Shown: positions 24,599 through 33,347 of the stretch, piece after piece
Position numbering within the stretch: position 1 is the stretch's first letter
Layout of the letters: each line of letters begins with the position of its first letter
Assembly (NCBI GenBank): GCA_964543485.1
Contig: CAZIYI010000005.1
Coordinates: 1 to 47,796 of the forward strand
Direction: 5' to 3'
From: UBA2259 sp964543485
Lineage (GTDB): Bacteria > Patescibacteriota > Dojkabacteria > SC72
DNA: 47,796 nt
Program-made: the position numbers and the translations under genes
The notes under the pieces: generated by a model
The model's input: only the letters and a program-made list of their open reading frames with translations
Told to the model about the DNA's origin: nothing
Databases searched by the model: none

Positions 24599-27500
24599 TT
24601 ATCTTTGCCAAGATATGTAGAAAGCTTGATCAGACGAGAGTTCAAATCTTCTATTTACATTGTTTTCAATTCTTGTAAGAGCTTCGCTACTTTCTATAAC
24701 CCAGCCCTCTGGATAGCTTAGAGAGAAATTATATGCATCTTTTCTGCTTCCTGGCTGTTTATATATATCAATATTCATTTCGTAATGATTATCTTCTTTC
24801 TTAAGAAAGAACTCTGTATTATTTTCGCCTCTTTCAACTCGATATTTAAGTTCTAAAATAGAAGTTTCTTTGATTGGGATATTAAACCATCCTCCGACTA
24901 CTTTATATCCGTCTTCTTCATAGATATTGTATTTATTGTTTGCTATACCTCTTATGCTTGTGACTGTAGCATTATAGGGGATATAGATTCTAACATAATT
25001 TTTATATTCTCCTTGTGGGTATTCATCTTTAGTTGAATCATTCTGTATAGCTATTTGATATGAGTAATCTATTGTGTTCTCATCTTGTATATCTATATCT
25101 AGAGTGTGATTCTTTTTTATATATAGATTTGTTTTTAAGTTACTCCAATTCCAATCTATATTTATTGGTGCACTTTGAAATTTAGAATCTAAATTACCAT
25201 CCCAACCATTCTCATCTGCATATGCTCTCGCCATTGAATTCTTAAAAGTAAAAAGAATATGCTTATCTTCAAGTGATTCTTGTATTGATTCATAGACATC
25301 CTTGCTGTTACTTAGTTTAGATGAGAAGATTCTTGTAATAACTGCATCAAAAAAGTCAGTAAGGAATGTTGAGTTTCGAACATCCTCCGGTTTCTCTCCA
25401 GAGTATGTTTCAAATATGTTGGTATAAAGGTTTTCAGAAGTAATAAGTTCACTTTCTCCGGGGACTTGGATACCTCCCCATTTATCAAGTAATCTTTGAA
25501 TGAATACTAAATCAACCATTATTACGCCATCTAAAGAGTTCCCTTTATCTAAATCGAATACAAACTGCTCAGAAGAAAGTAGTACTCTGTCCATGTTTGG
25601 GTTCCAATTAACTAGAGGAAAAGAGAATGATGCCCCTGGTATGGCTTGTGCTAGCGAAGGAGGTATTCTGTATGTATCTCCTTGTAATTTAAGCATTGTT
25701 TGTGCGTTATAAATATCATCGATAAAGAGTTCTCTAATCTGTCCATCTTCAATAGCTACTATTGCATAATTTGAAATCCACCCTCCAGTACTTCTAATTT
25801 CAGCGTTATCTTGAAGTAAAATTAGATATCTTTTTCTTTCTTCTAAACCAAGTATATTAGGTAAAAATTGAGATATTTTTTCTAATGGTTTAACTGTATT
25901 ATCAATTTCCTTTATTAGATCCTTGTATTGTAATACATACTCTGTTAAAAATTCTGGTAGATTTTTAATATCTACTTGAGAGATAGTGTTTTGTGCTAGA
26001 GACATTTTATATATACCCTCTTGAAGAATATATCTGTTATCATCTATTGCTTCGAGGTATTCGCTATACTCCTCAATGTTTTCAGAGGTATTACTATCCA
26101 TTCCCGTTGTTGGATTAAATTCTTTTATATATTCCCCAAATGGGCGAAGTCCAACAATTAGGTCTTTTGAACTTTCAGAGATATATTTTGTTCCTTGTAT
26201 AATTTGGTAGAAATCAGAATACGCCTTCTGGGTTCTGGTAATTTTAAAAATCCAATATAATCTTTTAAAACTATTCTCTACTCTTAAAATATTATTAGAA
26301 AGTGAAATACTGTCCTTTTCAATACTGTTAAAATCTAACTCTGATACCGAAGATTTAAGTTTATTCCCATCATTTAATACTAAAGAACCACCTATGAGGG
26401 TACCAATTATAGGTGCGATTAAGAAGTATACTGAAAGAAGAAATACAATTGCGAGAGCAATATTTCTAGAGATTTTCGCATAATCAATTTTGGTAAAAAG
26501 GTCTTTTGGTTTAGTTAGTTTGTTTAGTGGTTGCATTATGGAAGAAATGAATTCCCCTAGTTTTGTTTTAGAGATATTCGATATATTCTTTTCTGTTGTA
26601 AATTTTTTATTTACCGTTTTATCAAATTCCCATTTCTTATCAGATCTTTCATAGTATGCTTTTACTTGGTCAATAGTGCTTTCTTCTAAAGAGATATTCT
26701 GTTTCCAACCGTATTGAGAGGCATTTGGAGCAGGAACATAGAGATCTTGTAATATAGGGGGCTCATTTTGTCTCTCAGTAAACTTAATTGCTTTTGATTC
26801 AACATCTAGCTCTAGAAGTTTGTATGCAATTGATAGTGTTGAGTAATCGTTTTTGTTGCATAGAGATATGACCTCTCCCTTTGTTTCATCAGAAAAGGTT
26901 AATTTCAATATTCCATATACTGCATCACTTTCGTTTATGATATTATGAATTTCTAATCCCTCTCCCTCAATATCAATTTGGGGCTTCTGTATCGCATCAG
27001 AGAAAAGTTTATGTAAAATGTTATCAGATATCTCATTTACTCCTTTTCCTAATACCGTTCCTAATCTAATGATTCTAAGATTGGCTTTAGTTTTATCTAC
27101 ATACTCTGCAGCGAAATTCTCTCCATATCTTTGTAGCTCTAGTTGTGTATACGGTTTGGCTTTGTTTACTTTCTCATTGTTTATCCAATTTGAAAGCTCT
27201 CTATTTAATCTAAGGGAGGTAATTATTGAGATTTTAGCTTTGTACTTATTAGCGGATGTTAAACTCTGATTTAAGTAATCTGTTTCAGAAAGGAAATCTT
27301 TACTATCAATGTTTTTACTATCCTCTACTTTTTGGCCTAACATGTAGTAAAGGTAGTCTATTCTTGCGATTTTCTCATAGAAAGATTTAATACCTTTAAA
27401 ATCAATAAAGCTTACTTTACCAGTCTTTTTTAATTCAGAGAAATACTGTTTAGAAGTATTTGTATATCTATCTATTATTACTACATGACTTCCTTGTTCT

Positions 27501-27601
27501 AATAATGTTTTAGCAAGCTGAAAAGAAATATAATTTCCTCCATGAACTATTACAGAGATAGGTATTTGCCCTTTAATTTTACTTAAATCTTCTCTACTCA
27601 T
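24599..27601 (-). CDS. Fusion of a degenerate SDR/epimerase domain and DUF4012
   Basis: A 1000-residue protein from the ATG at 27601, which has GAGG seven bases upstream; a TTG at 27616 is a weaker choice. Residues 1-320 have an NAD-dependent epimerase fold, but the glycine motif is H-G-G-N-Y-I-S-F and the catalytic Y-x3-K is Y151-T-Q-L-E155, so the lysine is missing. A membrane helix is at about 377-400. The outer part is a DUF4012 domain with R-S-T-G-G-W-I (near 600) and a long C-terminal beta region. DUF4012 is common in Patescibacteria and its chemistry is unknown. It overlaps the PEGA gene by a few bases and lies in an envelope gene run. Confidence 0.85.
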   Translation of the reverse strand: MSREDLSKIKGQIPISVIVHGGNYISFQLAKTLLEQGSHVVIIDRYTNTSKQYFSELKKTGKVSFIDFKGIKSFYEKIARIDYLYYMLGQKVEDSKNIDSKDFLSETDYLNQSLTSANKYKAKISIITSLRLNRELSNWINNEKVNKAKPYTQLELQRYGENFAAEYVDKTKANLRIIRLGTVLGKGVNEISDNILHKLFSDAIQKPQIDIEGEGLEIHNIINESDAVYGILKLTFSDETKGEVISLCNKNDYSTLSIAYKLLELDVESKAIKFTERQNEPPILQDLYVPAPNASQYGWKQNISLEESTIDQVKAYYERSDKKWEFDKTVNKKFTTEKNISNISKTKLGEFISSIMQPLNKLTKPKDLFTKIDYAKISRNIALAIVFLLSVYFLIAPIIGTLIGGSLVLNDGNKLKSSVSELDFNSIEKDSISLSNNILRVENSFKRLYWIFKITRTQKAYSDFYQIIQGTKYISESSKDLIVGLRPFGEYIKEFNPTTGMDSNTSENIEEYSEYLEAIDDNRYILQEGIYKMSLAQNTISQVDIKNLPEFLTEYVLQYKDLIKEIDNTVKPLEKISQFLPNILGLEERKRYLILLQDNAEIRSTGGWISNYAIVAIEDGQIRELFIDDIYNAQTMLKLQGDTYRIPPSLAQAIPGASFSFPLVNWNPNMDRVLLSSEQFVFDLDKGNSLDGVIMVDLVFIQRLLDKWGGIQVPGESELITSENLYTNIFETYSGEKPEDVRNSTFLTDFFDAVITRIFSSKLSNSKDVYESIQESLEDKHILFTFKNSMARAYADENGWDGNLDSKFQSAPINIDWNWSNLKTNLYIKKNHTLDIDIQDENTIDYSYQIAIQNDSTKDEYPQGEYKNYVRIYIPYNATVTSIRGIANNKYNIYEEDGYKVVGGWFNIPIKETSILELKYRVERGENNTEFFLKKEDNHYEMNIDIYKQPGSRKDAYNFSLSYPEGWVIESSEALTRIENNVNRRFELSSDQAFYISWQR

Positions 27602-28241
27602 TACTGACCTCTTCAAAATTTACAGGGATTGGTAATTGATATCCCTTAATATTTAAAATACTCCCTTCTCTAATCAAAATAGGGAATTCAAGATCTTCAT
27701 AATTTGGTGTGATTAGTTTTATAGTATACTCTCCTTTGTTTAATAAGATATTTGTAGTAGGTGTTGAGTAAAGTAACTCTCTATCTATATACACTTTAGC
27801 ACCTTCGTTGTTAGAGGTTACTGTCATCTTACCTAGTCCTTTTTCAATCGTATTGTCCTCGGTATAGTATAAAATGTATCCATGTAAAGCATCGTTTGGA
27901 CCCATCTCGATACTAATTCTTGATATAGAATTTTTCGTTAACTCAATATCGAATACATGTGGTTCGTAGAAATCAGTATTGTTAGCTGTTCTAGTTAACT
28001 CTACTTCGTACTCCCCTGCAACTAAATTATTTATATTCGATGGTGTTTCTCCATACTCTTTACCATTAATTTTCACATTGGCTTTTCCATTTGGAGTAGT
28101 AATTTCCAATGTAGTATTTTGATAGAAACCCTTTAGTATAGGGATATTCTTAACAATATCTTTAAGAGGAACAAAAAAGAAAAATATGGATAACAGTACA
28201 ACAAGAGATATTGTTATTAAGGCAGATTTTTGTTTTTTCAT
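27594..28241 (-). CDS. PEGA-domain membrane-anchored protein
   Basis: A 215-residue protein with an N-terminal anchor helix (8-26) and two PEGA-type repeats outside. The first (about 44-90) has A-N-V-K-I-N-G-K-E-Y-G-E-T-P-S-N-I then G-E-Y-E-V-E-L-T; the second (about 140-190) has A-K-V-Y-I-D-R-E-L-L-Y-S-T-P-T-T-N-I then G-E-Y-T-I-K-L-I. PEGA domains are small surface beta folds. It precedes the SDR-DUF4012 gene with an 8-base overlap and follows the MraY-like gene, so it is probably a surface or envelope-assembly protein. Confidence 0.87.
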   Translation of the reverse strand: MKKQKSALITISLVVLLSIFFFFVPLKDIVKNIPILKGFYQNTTLEITTPNGKANVKINGKEYGETPSNINNLVAGEYEVELTRTANNTDFYEPHVFDIELTKNSISRISIEMGPNDALHGYILYYTEDNTIEKGLGKMTVTSNNEGAKVYIDRELLYSTPTTNILLNKGEYTIKLITPNYEDLEFPILIREGSILNIKGYQLPIPVNFEEVSNE

Positions 28242-28249
28242 ACACTTTA

Positions 28250-28255
28250 ATTATA
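28250..28255 (-). promoter_or_regulatory. -10 box 8 bases before the PEGA gene
   Basis: TATAAT on the minus strand followed by TAAAGTGT and the ATG; nearly leaderless. It would let the PEGA and DUF4012 genes be read apart from the MraY-like gene. Confidence 0.5.
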
Positions 28256-28282
28256 TTCAAGCTATTATCGTTTGTCTAGGAA

Positions 28283-29491
28283 TTAGTAGGAGTATTTACG
28301 CTCAGGGGATTCTTCTTTAACTTTCTCCTTCTTATGTGCTTTGTAATTTATATATACTACAAAAGCAATTACTGCAGAGATCCCAAATATTAAAGCAAAA
28401 TATCTTAAAGCTCCAGTTGATAAAATGGCGAAAGAACCAATTAAAAGGGATATTGATGTTTCAATAAGTAAGATCTGTTTACCATTAAAGTTTAGTTTTA
28501 ATAGTTTATGATGTAAGTGTGAGGTATCATTTATTCTCATTAACTCTATTGGATTCTTAGGTTTGTATGTTACATATCTATATACAATGACATAAAGTGC
28601 ATCGATTATTGGCAAGGCGAGTAACATGAGTGTTGTCGAGAACTTCACTCCACTAATTAGGGCTAAGATACTAATCAAAAACCCATAAACAGATTTCCCA
28701 CTAGATCCAGACATTACTTTAGGTGGTGGGAATGCAAAGTAAAGTAATGAAATTAAGCTACCAGATATCAATATTCCTAATCCACTTGAGAAGAGAGAAA
28801 ATGTCCTTATTCCGATAACAAAAAGAAGGGTGAATATTACCAAGGAGTAAGATTCTACTAACCCAGGTGATCCACCAACCCATTTTACAGAGTTGATGCA
28901 AAGTAATATCCAAATCATTAAGATTAAATCTCCTGGGAATACAAAAGATATTGGAAGGGTTAAGAAATTAGCATTCCATGAATATGAAGTAAGATCAATG
29001 AAATCGTTAGTAAAAAAACTAATATTAGACAAATCGATTATGGAGAAAGCAATAATTGCTGCCGCTAATATCTGATAACTAAGTTGGATTTTTGAAGAAA
29101 GATTGAATATATCATCTAAGGCAGAACCGATTACAAGTACAGAAGTAGCTAAAAGTATAGGAATGGTAAAATTATCTAATCTAAAGAAAAGTAATAGCCC
29201 TAGTAGCAATGGGATAGTAATTGCAAGCCCCCCTAGAGCTGGGGTTTCCTTGTCATGAAGGGCTTTGTCGGGGTTGTCGTACTCTCTGTTTTTTCTCTTA
29301 GTTTTCGGTTTGTATGTAATTCCGTATTTTATTGCAATTTTCCCAAGTAAGGGAAGAAGAAGGAATGAAAAAATTAACCCAAAAACGAGTATTGGCCAGT
29401 AATTCAAATATTTATCATATTGAGATGATACTGCAACATTACCCATTTTAAGAATCTTATCTAGAATCGTGGATGATACAGATATATCCAT
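28283..29491 (-). CDS. MraY/WecA-family membrane protein with altered active site
   Basis: A 402-residue protein with about ten membrane helices, from the ATG at 29491, two bases after the previous stop; a TTG at 29530 is also open. It has the family frame: G-G-L-A-I-T-I-P, A-L-D-D-I-F-N-L-S-S-K-I-Q-L, F-P-P-P-K-V and S-H-L-H-H-K-L-L. Active enzymes move a phospho-sugar from a UDP-sugar to undecaprenyl phosphate. Here the usual N-x3-D-G-x-D-G-L reads N-S-V-K-W-V-G-G-S-P-G-L, and G-D-x-G-S reads G-S-S-G-K, so key metal and catalytic aspartates are gone. It may be an inactive relative with a binding or structural role. Confidence 0.82.
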   Translation of the reverse strand: MDISVSSTILDKILKMGNVAVSSQYDKYLNYWPILVFGLIFSFLLLPLLGKIAIKYGITYKPKTKRKNREYDNPDKALHDKETPALGGLAITIPLLLGLLLFFRLDNFTIPILLATSVLVIGSALDDIFNLSSKIQLSYQILAAAIIAFSIIDLSNISFFTNDFIDLTSYSWNANFLTLPISFVFPGDLILMIWILLCINSVKWVGGSPGLVESYSLVIFTLLFVIGIRTFSLFSSGLGILISGSLISLLYFAFPPPKVMSGSSGKSVYGFLISILALISGVKFSTTLMLLALPIIDALYVIVYRYVTYKPKNPIELMRINDTSHLHHKLLKLNFNGKQILLIETSISLLIGSFAILSTGALRYFALIFGISAVIAFVVYINYKAHKKEKVKEESPERKYSY

Positions 29492-29493
29492 TA

Positions 29494-29940
29494 TTAAAAG
29501 GTTAAAAATAATTTTATAAATATTAAACAAATTGACAAATTTGCTAATAAAGAAACAATTATAATCATTTTTGATAAATCTCTCTCCTTATGATAGTACT
29601 TGTTTGATAAGAAAATTGTAAGTAAAAGTAAAAGAATACAAAGTAATGGTGGGAAGTATAGGTATTCATCTGGAGCTAATTTCTTCATTGGACCAATGAA
29701 ATAGTTAAACAAGGGAATCTTTGTTGGAATTTTATCCTGACTCTCGATCATGTAAACCTGTGTTGCTATAAGGGATATTGAGAATATTATAGATAACCAA
29801 GTTAAAGGGTCTTTAATAAACTTCTTAGTTTCTAGACCAGCCAACCATAATTCGTACTGCTCTTTGTACTTGTAATAAACATTTTTGGGAGTACCTTTAA
29901 GACCAAAATCTAACTGTTTCTCCTTTTTATCTTTTTTCAT
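29494..29940 (-). CDS. Small three-pass membrane protein, unknown function
   Basis: A 148-residue protein from the ATG at 29940; the GTG one codon earlier is less likely because a TATAAT box ends 7 bases before the ATG. The N-terminal 45 residues are charged. Helices are at about 47-64, 95-110 and 122-145. The loop after helix 1 has K-I-P-T-K-I-P-L-F-N-Y-F-I-G-P-M-K-K-L-A-P, resembling a Patescibacterial small membrane family with a P-L-F-Y-S motif. It stands between ksgA and the MraY-like gene. Function unknown. Confidence 0.65.
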   Translation of the reverse strand: MKKDKKEKQLDFGLKGTPKNVYYKYKEQYELWLAGLETKKFIKDPLTWLSIIFSISLIATQVYMIESQDKIPTKIPLFNYFIGPMKKLAPDEYLYFPPLLCILLLLLTIFLSNKYYHKERDLSKMIIIVSLLANLSICLIFIKLFLTF

Positions 29941-29947
29941 CACACTA

Positions 29948-29953
29948 ATTATA
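29948..29953 (-). promoter_or_regulatory. -10 box 7 bases before the small membrane protein gene
   Basis: TATAAT on the minus strand, TAGTGTG, then ATG at 29940; predicts a leaderless mRNA and decides the start codon. Confidence 0.5.
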
Positions 29954-29961
29954 TCAAAAGA

Positions 29962-30693
29962 TCAAAGAGAATATTTATAAATTTGTATATAATCATCTAA
30001 AGATAATACTTGAGGTCGGAGTGTTTTAAATTCCGAAATACCCTTAATGTATTTGGAATGTTTAAGATTATTAGATAAATTCTTTCTAGGTTGTTTAAAG
30101 GCGGTAGCTATTAGTTCCTCTATATCTCTGCTATTATCAACATTTCTGAAGTTAGGTGTAAAAGTAATTAAACTGCTATTTACTTTTGGTTTAGGTCTAA
30201 AAGATTCGGGAGATATATCTAAAATCTTTTTACATGATGCATAAATCGCAGTTGTTAGAGATAGTACAGAGTATGGTTCTTTGTATAGATATTTATCAGC
30301 AACTTCCTTTTGAACAATAAAAAAAGCCGGTTTTGTAAAGTAATTACTCTCTATAATTTTTCGGATAATTGGTTTTGAAACATTAAATGGTAGTGAACCA
30401 AAGAAGAAGGTATCTTTATCTTTATATATTTCATCAATATTTAATTCAAGAAAATCTTTATTAATTACTGTTAAGTGGTCACACTGTTGAGACAAAGAAG
30501 TAGCTAATTGGTTATCTTTTTCAACAACAGTCACAGAATTAAAAGAAGAGAGAAGCTGGTTAGTAAAAAAACCTGTTCCCGGACCTATTTCTATAACATG
30601 TTTAGATTTACTTTCTTTCAGAATATTTAATATATATTCTCCTAAATGTTTGTTAACAAAGAAATTTTGACCTAAAGATTTTTTAGCTTCCAT
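29962..30693 (-). CDS. rsmA: 16S rRNA dimethyladenosine transferase KsgA/RsmA
   Basis: A 243-residue SAM-dependent enzyme that dimethylates two adenines in the last hairpin of 16S rRNA. The start K-S-L-G-Q-N-F-F-V (5-13) and motif I E-I-G-P-G-T-G-F-F-T (35-44) are characteristic, and the C-terminal part has S-P-E-S-F-R-P-K-P-K-V-N-S-S. The catalytic N-L-P-Y motif reads S100-L-P-F103, an unusual change; S is allowed in related adenine methyltransferases. Its start directly follows the stop of the class I methyltransferase gene. Confidence 0.92.
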   Translation of the reverse strand: MEAKKSLGQNFFVNKHLGEYILNILKESKSKHVIEIGPGTGFFTNQLLSSFNSVTVVEKDNQLATSLSQQCDHLTVINKDFLELNIDEIYKDKDTFFFGSLPFNVSKPIIRKIIESNYFTKPAFFIVQKEVADKYLYKEPYSVLSLTTAIYASCKKILDISPESFRPKPKVNSSLITFTPNFRNVDNSRDIEELIATAFKQPRKNLSNNLKHSKYIKGISEFKTLRPQVLSLDDYIQIYKYSL

Positions 30694-31620
30694 TTATATT
30701 CTAAAATCCCAAATATTTTCTTTTTTGTTGTAAGTACTTTTACAGTTGGAGCAAGTTGCTAAGGTATTTCTAAAGAGAAGATTACCTTGGCATTTGGGGC
30801 ATACAAGTAGATCGGTTAGCTTTGAACCGGCTTTATTATTTATTGTATCTTCTGTTTTGATAGCTTTAATGAAGATACTTGGAGAGATATTTGTCCACGA
30901 GAGAGTTTTTTGGAATATTTTCTCCCAAAAAAGTAAAAAGTTTATACTAAATATCCTTTTTAAAGCATTTAACCTTAAAAAAGAGCATCCAGATACAGTC
31001 GCAATACGAAAACCGATATCTCTAAGCAACTCTTTTATATATTTCAATGGGTAGTTTAGAAAGATTACCTTTGAATCTTTTACTGCCCCTTCGTAATTCT
31101 TTTTATTAGGTTGTTGATACGGTTTATTATCGAAAACAGAGAAATTAAGAGTAAAAATAGCTCGTACTACTGCCTTAATATGTAGTTTATTTGCAAATTC
31201 TTGTATATATATTCCCTCATTATTTAATACTCTATATATCTCTTTTATACACTGTTTTGGTTTCTCAATATGATGAAGTACCCTAACCATTATTGCCCCA
31301 TCAAATGAATGATTTTTAAAAGGTAAATGATATGCATTAGCTGCTACTAATTCAATGTTTGGGTATCTTTTTTTAAGATCTTTGTAATTTCTTTGAAGTG
31401 TTTTAAGTGAGTAATCAATGATTATCGGTTTAGAGAATCTAGTGCTATACACAGAGGATATTCTTCCAAAAGAACCACCGATGTCTAAAAACCATTCACC
31501 ACTAGAATCAGCAAACATCTTATCTAGGAGTAATAGCTCTGCTTTATTCTCATACTCTCGTTTAGACCAGTAGGTACTGTAATCGTAATCGTATGTATCA
31601 TAGTCGGCTATCTTGTTCAT
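30694..31620 (-). CDS. Class I SAM methyltransferase with C-terminal zinc ribbon
   Basis: A 308-residue protein. Motif I is F-L-D-I-G-G-S-F-G-R (44-53), followed by A-A-N-A-Y-H-L-P-F, F-D-G-A-I-M-V-R-V-L-H-H-I and L-N-N-E-G-I-Y-I, typical of Methyltransf_11. Residues 265-308 form a Trm112-like zinc ribbon: L-L-V-C-P-K-C and T-C-S-N-C. Such ribbons often go with methyltransferases acting on lipids or RNA. It overlaps dnaG by 23 bases and abuts ksgA. Substrate unknown. Confidence 0.85.
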   Translation of the reverse strand: MNKIADYDTYDYDYSTYWSKREYENKAELLLLDKMFADSSGEWFLDIGGSFGRISSVYSTRFSKPIIIDYSLKTLQRNYKDLKKRYPNIELVAANAYHLPFKNHSFDGAIMVRVLHHIEKPKQCIKEIYRVLNNEGIYIQEFANKLHIKAVVRAIFTLNFSVFDNKPYQQPNKKNYEGAVKDSKVIFLNYPLKYIKELLRDIGFRIATVSGCSFLRLNALKRIFSINFLLFWEKIFQKTLSWTNISPSIFIKAIKTEDTINNKAGSKLTDLLVCPKCQGNLLFRNTLATCSNCKSTYNKKENIWDFRI

Positions 31621-33322
31621 ATTTTTGTTTTTCTATTGATAAATTTTGAAATTCTTTGAATAGTATATCACTCTCTTTAATATTCCCGGACTTTTCAGCA
31701 GAAGCAATTCTAAGATTGTATTCCTGTTCCTTTTTTTGGAAGTAATCTCTAACTATACTATCATAAATATTTGCTAAATCTTTAGGGTTACTGTCTTCCT
31801 TTGAAAAAGAGAATATACTAGTTTCAATTATATCTTTCAGTTGAGGGTTATTTTCGAATTTTTTTAATAAGATATCTCTTCTTTTAATATTGTTTCGTGA
31901 AACAAAGGAAAGAATTTCCACTATATTTTTGTCTGAAAAAAATTTCAGATCAAATTTTTTAGAAATATTTAAATCGTTTTGAAAAAGTAAATGTTGCAAA
32001 AAAATGGCGTCTTTATTAGCTCTTTTGATGGTTGTATGTCCACAAAAAACCTCGGGGTCCGATTCGGTCGTTTTAGAGCCGTTTTTGAATGGCTCGATTT
32101 TGGTTATATCAAAAGTGTTTTTCACATAGAATGAAAAATTTGAACGATTTTTTACAAACCCAAGCATCGACTCAATCCATGAAACAGTCCGACGATACTC
32201 TTCAAATTGGGAGATATCTTTGTCTTTAATAAATTGTGTTAAAAGGTATGTATATGCGTCTATTCTCTTGTTAATCCTTCTTTTAAATCGATTAGAATCT
32301 TTAAGTATCATCTCATCAATATCTTTGTAAGGAAGAGTATTTGTAGCGTAGGTATTAAGAGATAGGTCTTGAGATATTATGAATGCTTTCTCTAGGGCTT
32401 TTTGACCTGCTGTATCGCTATCAAAAAGAAACAATACGTTTTTAGTTAGTTTGGATACTTTTTCAAGTTGTTCTTTCGTTATTGCTGTACCAAGAGGAGC
32501 TACAATATTTTTAATACCTATTTGGTGAGCAGAGATAACATCTGTAGTACCTTCACACAGTATTGCTATATCTTTTTTTCTAATCTCTTGCCTAGATTCA
32601 TACTGTCCATAAAGATTATCTTTTTTGTGATATATCGGAGTTTCAGGAGAGTTCATATACTTTGGTCCGTAGTCATTTCCTGGGAGAACCCTTCCTGTAA
32701 AAGCAATTACTCGCCCGGAGCTTGATCTAATTGGAAACATTACTCTTTTGTAAAATTTCGATCTCAGTTTACCTTCTTTTTCTACAAACAATCCTGAGCT
32801 TAGTAGTTCATCTTTTGAGTATTTGGAATCACTCTGAATGTACTGGAGTAACTCTATTCCTCCAGGAGAGTATCCTATTCCAAAGCTTTTAATACTTTCA
32901 GTGGTAATACCTCTTCCCTTAACATATTCTAAAACCTTAATATTCTTCTTATCTCTTAGTTGTCTAAAGAAGTATATTGCAGCTTTCTTATTTATTTCTT
33001 CAATCCTTTCATAAAGAGTATTTACTTTGGCTTTCCTAAGAGTTATACCTGCCTCTTTTGCTAATTTCTCGAGAGTTTCAGGAAAATCGATATTCTCAAT
33101 CTTTTGAATGAAATTAAAAATATCTCCGGATTCTCCACATCCAAAACATTTATATCTCTGTAATTCAGGGCTAACAATAAAGGAGGGGGTCTTTTCGGAA
33201 TGAAACGGACACTTGCCTGAATAGTTTTTACCTGCTTGTTTTAATTGTACGTATTTCCCAACTACATCAACAATATCGAGTGCATTCCTTATCTCTTCAA
33301 TTTGATCTCTAGATGAATCCAT
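31598..33322 (-). CDS. dnaG: DNA primase
   Basis: A 574-residue primase that lays RNA primers for replication. The N-terminal CHC2 zinc site is complete: C38, H41, C59, C62 (C-P-F-H and C-F-G-C). The TOPRIM core has I-L-C-E-G-T-T-D and L-F-L-F-D-S-D-T-A-G. The C-terminal helical part (about 400-574), which meets the DnaB helicase in other bacteria, is present but divergent. A TATAAT box lies 5 bases before the ATG. The gene runs into the methyltransferase gene with an overlap. Confidence 0.95.
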   Translation of the reverse strand: MDSSRDQIEEIRNALDIVDVVGKYVQLKQAGKNYSGKCPFHSEKTPSFIVSPELQRYKCFGCGESGDIFNFIQKIENIDFPETLEKLAKEAGITLRKAKVNTLYERIEEINKKAAIYFFRQLRDKKNIKVLEYVKGRGITTESIKSFGIGYSPGGIELLQYIQSDSKYSKDELLSSGLFVEKEGKLRSKFYKRVMFPIRSSSGRVIAFTGRVLPGNDYGPKYMNSPETPIYHKKDNLYGQYESRQEIRKKDIAILCEGTTDVISAHQIGIKNIVAPLGTAITKEQLEKVSKLTKNVLFLFDSDTAGQKALEKAFIISQDLSLNTYATNTLPYKDIDEMILKDSNRFKRRINKRIDAYTYLLTQFIKDKDISQFEEYRRTVSWIESMLGFVKNRSNFSFYVKNTFDITKIEPFKNGSKTTESDPEVFCGHTTIKRANKDAIFLQHLLFQNDLNISKKFDLKFFSDKNIVEILSFVSRNNIKRRDILLKKFENNPQLKDIIETSIFSFSKEDSNPKDLANIYDSIVRDYFQKKEQEYNLRIASAEKSGNIKESDILFKEFQNLSIEKQKYEQDSRL

Positions 33323-33327
33323 ATCTA

Positions 33328-33333
33328 ATTATA
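33328..33333 (-). promoter_or_regulatory. -10 box 5 bases before dnaG
   Basis: TATAAT followed by TAGAT and the ATG on the minus strand, within the 25-base gap after the RodZ-like gene; predicts a leaderless dnaG mRNA. Confidence 0.5.
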
Positions 33334-33347
33334 CCAATTTCCTATAG

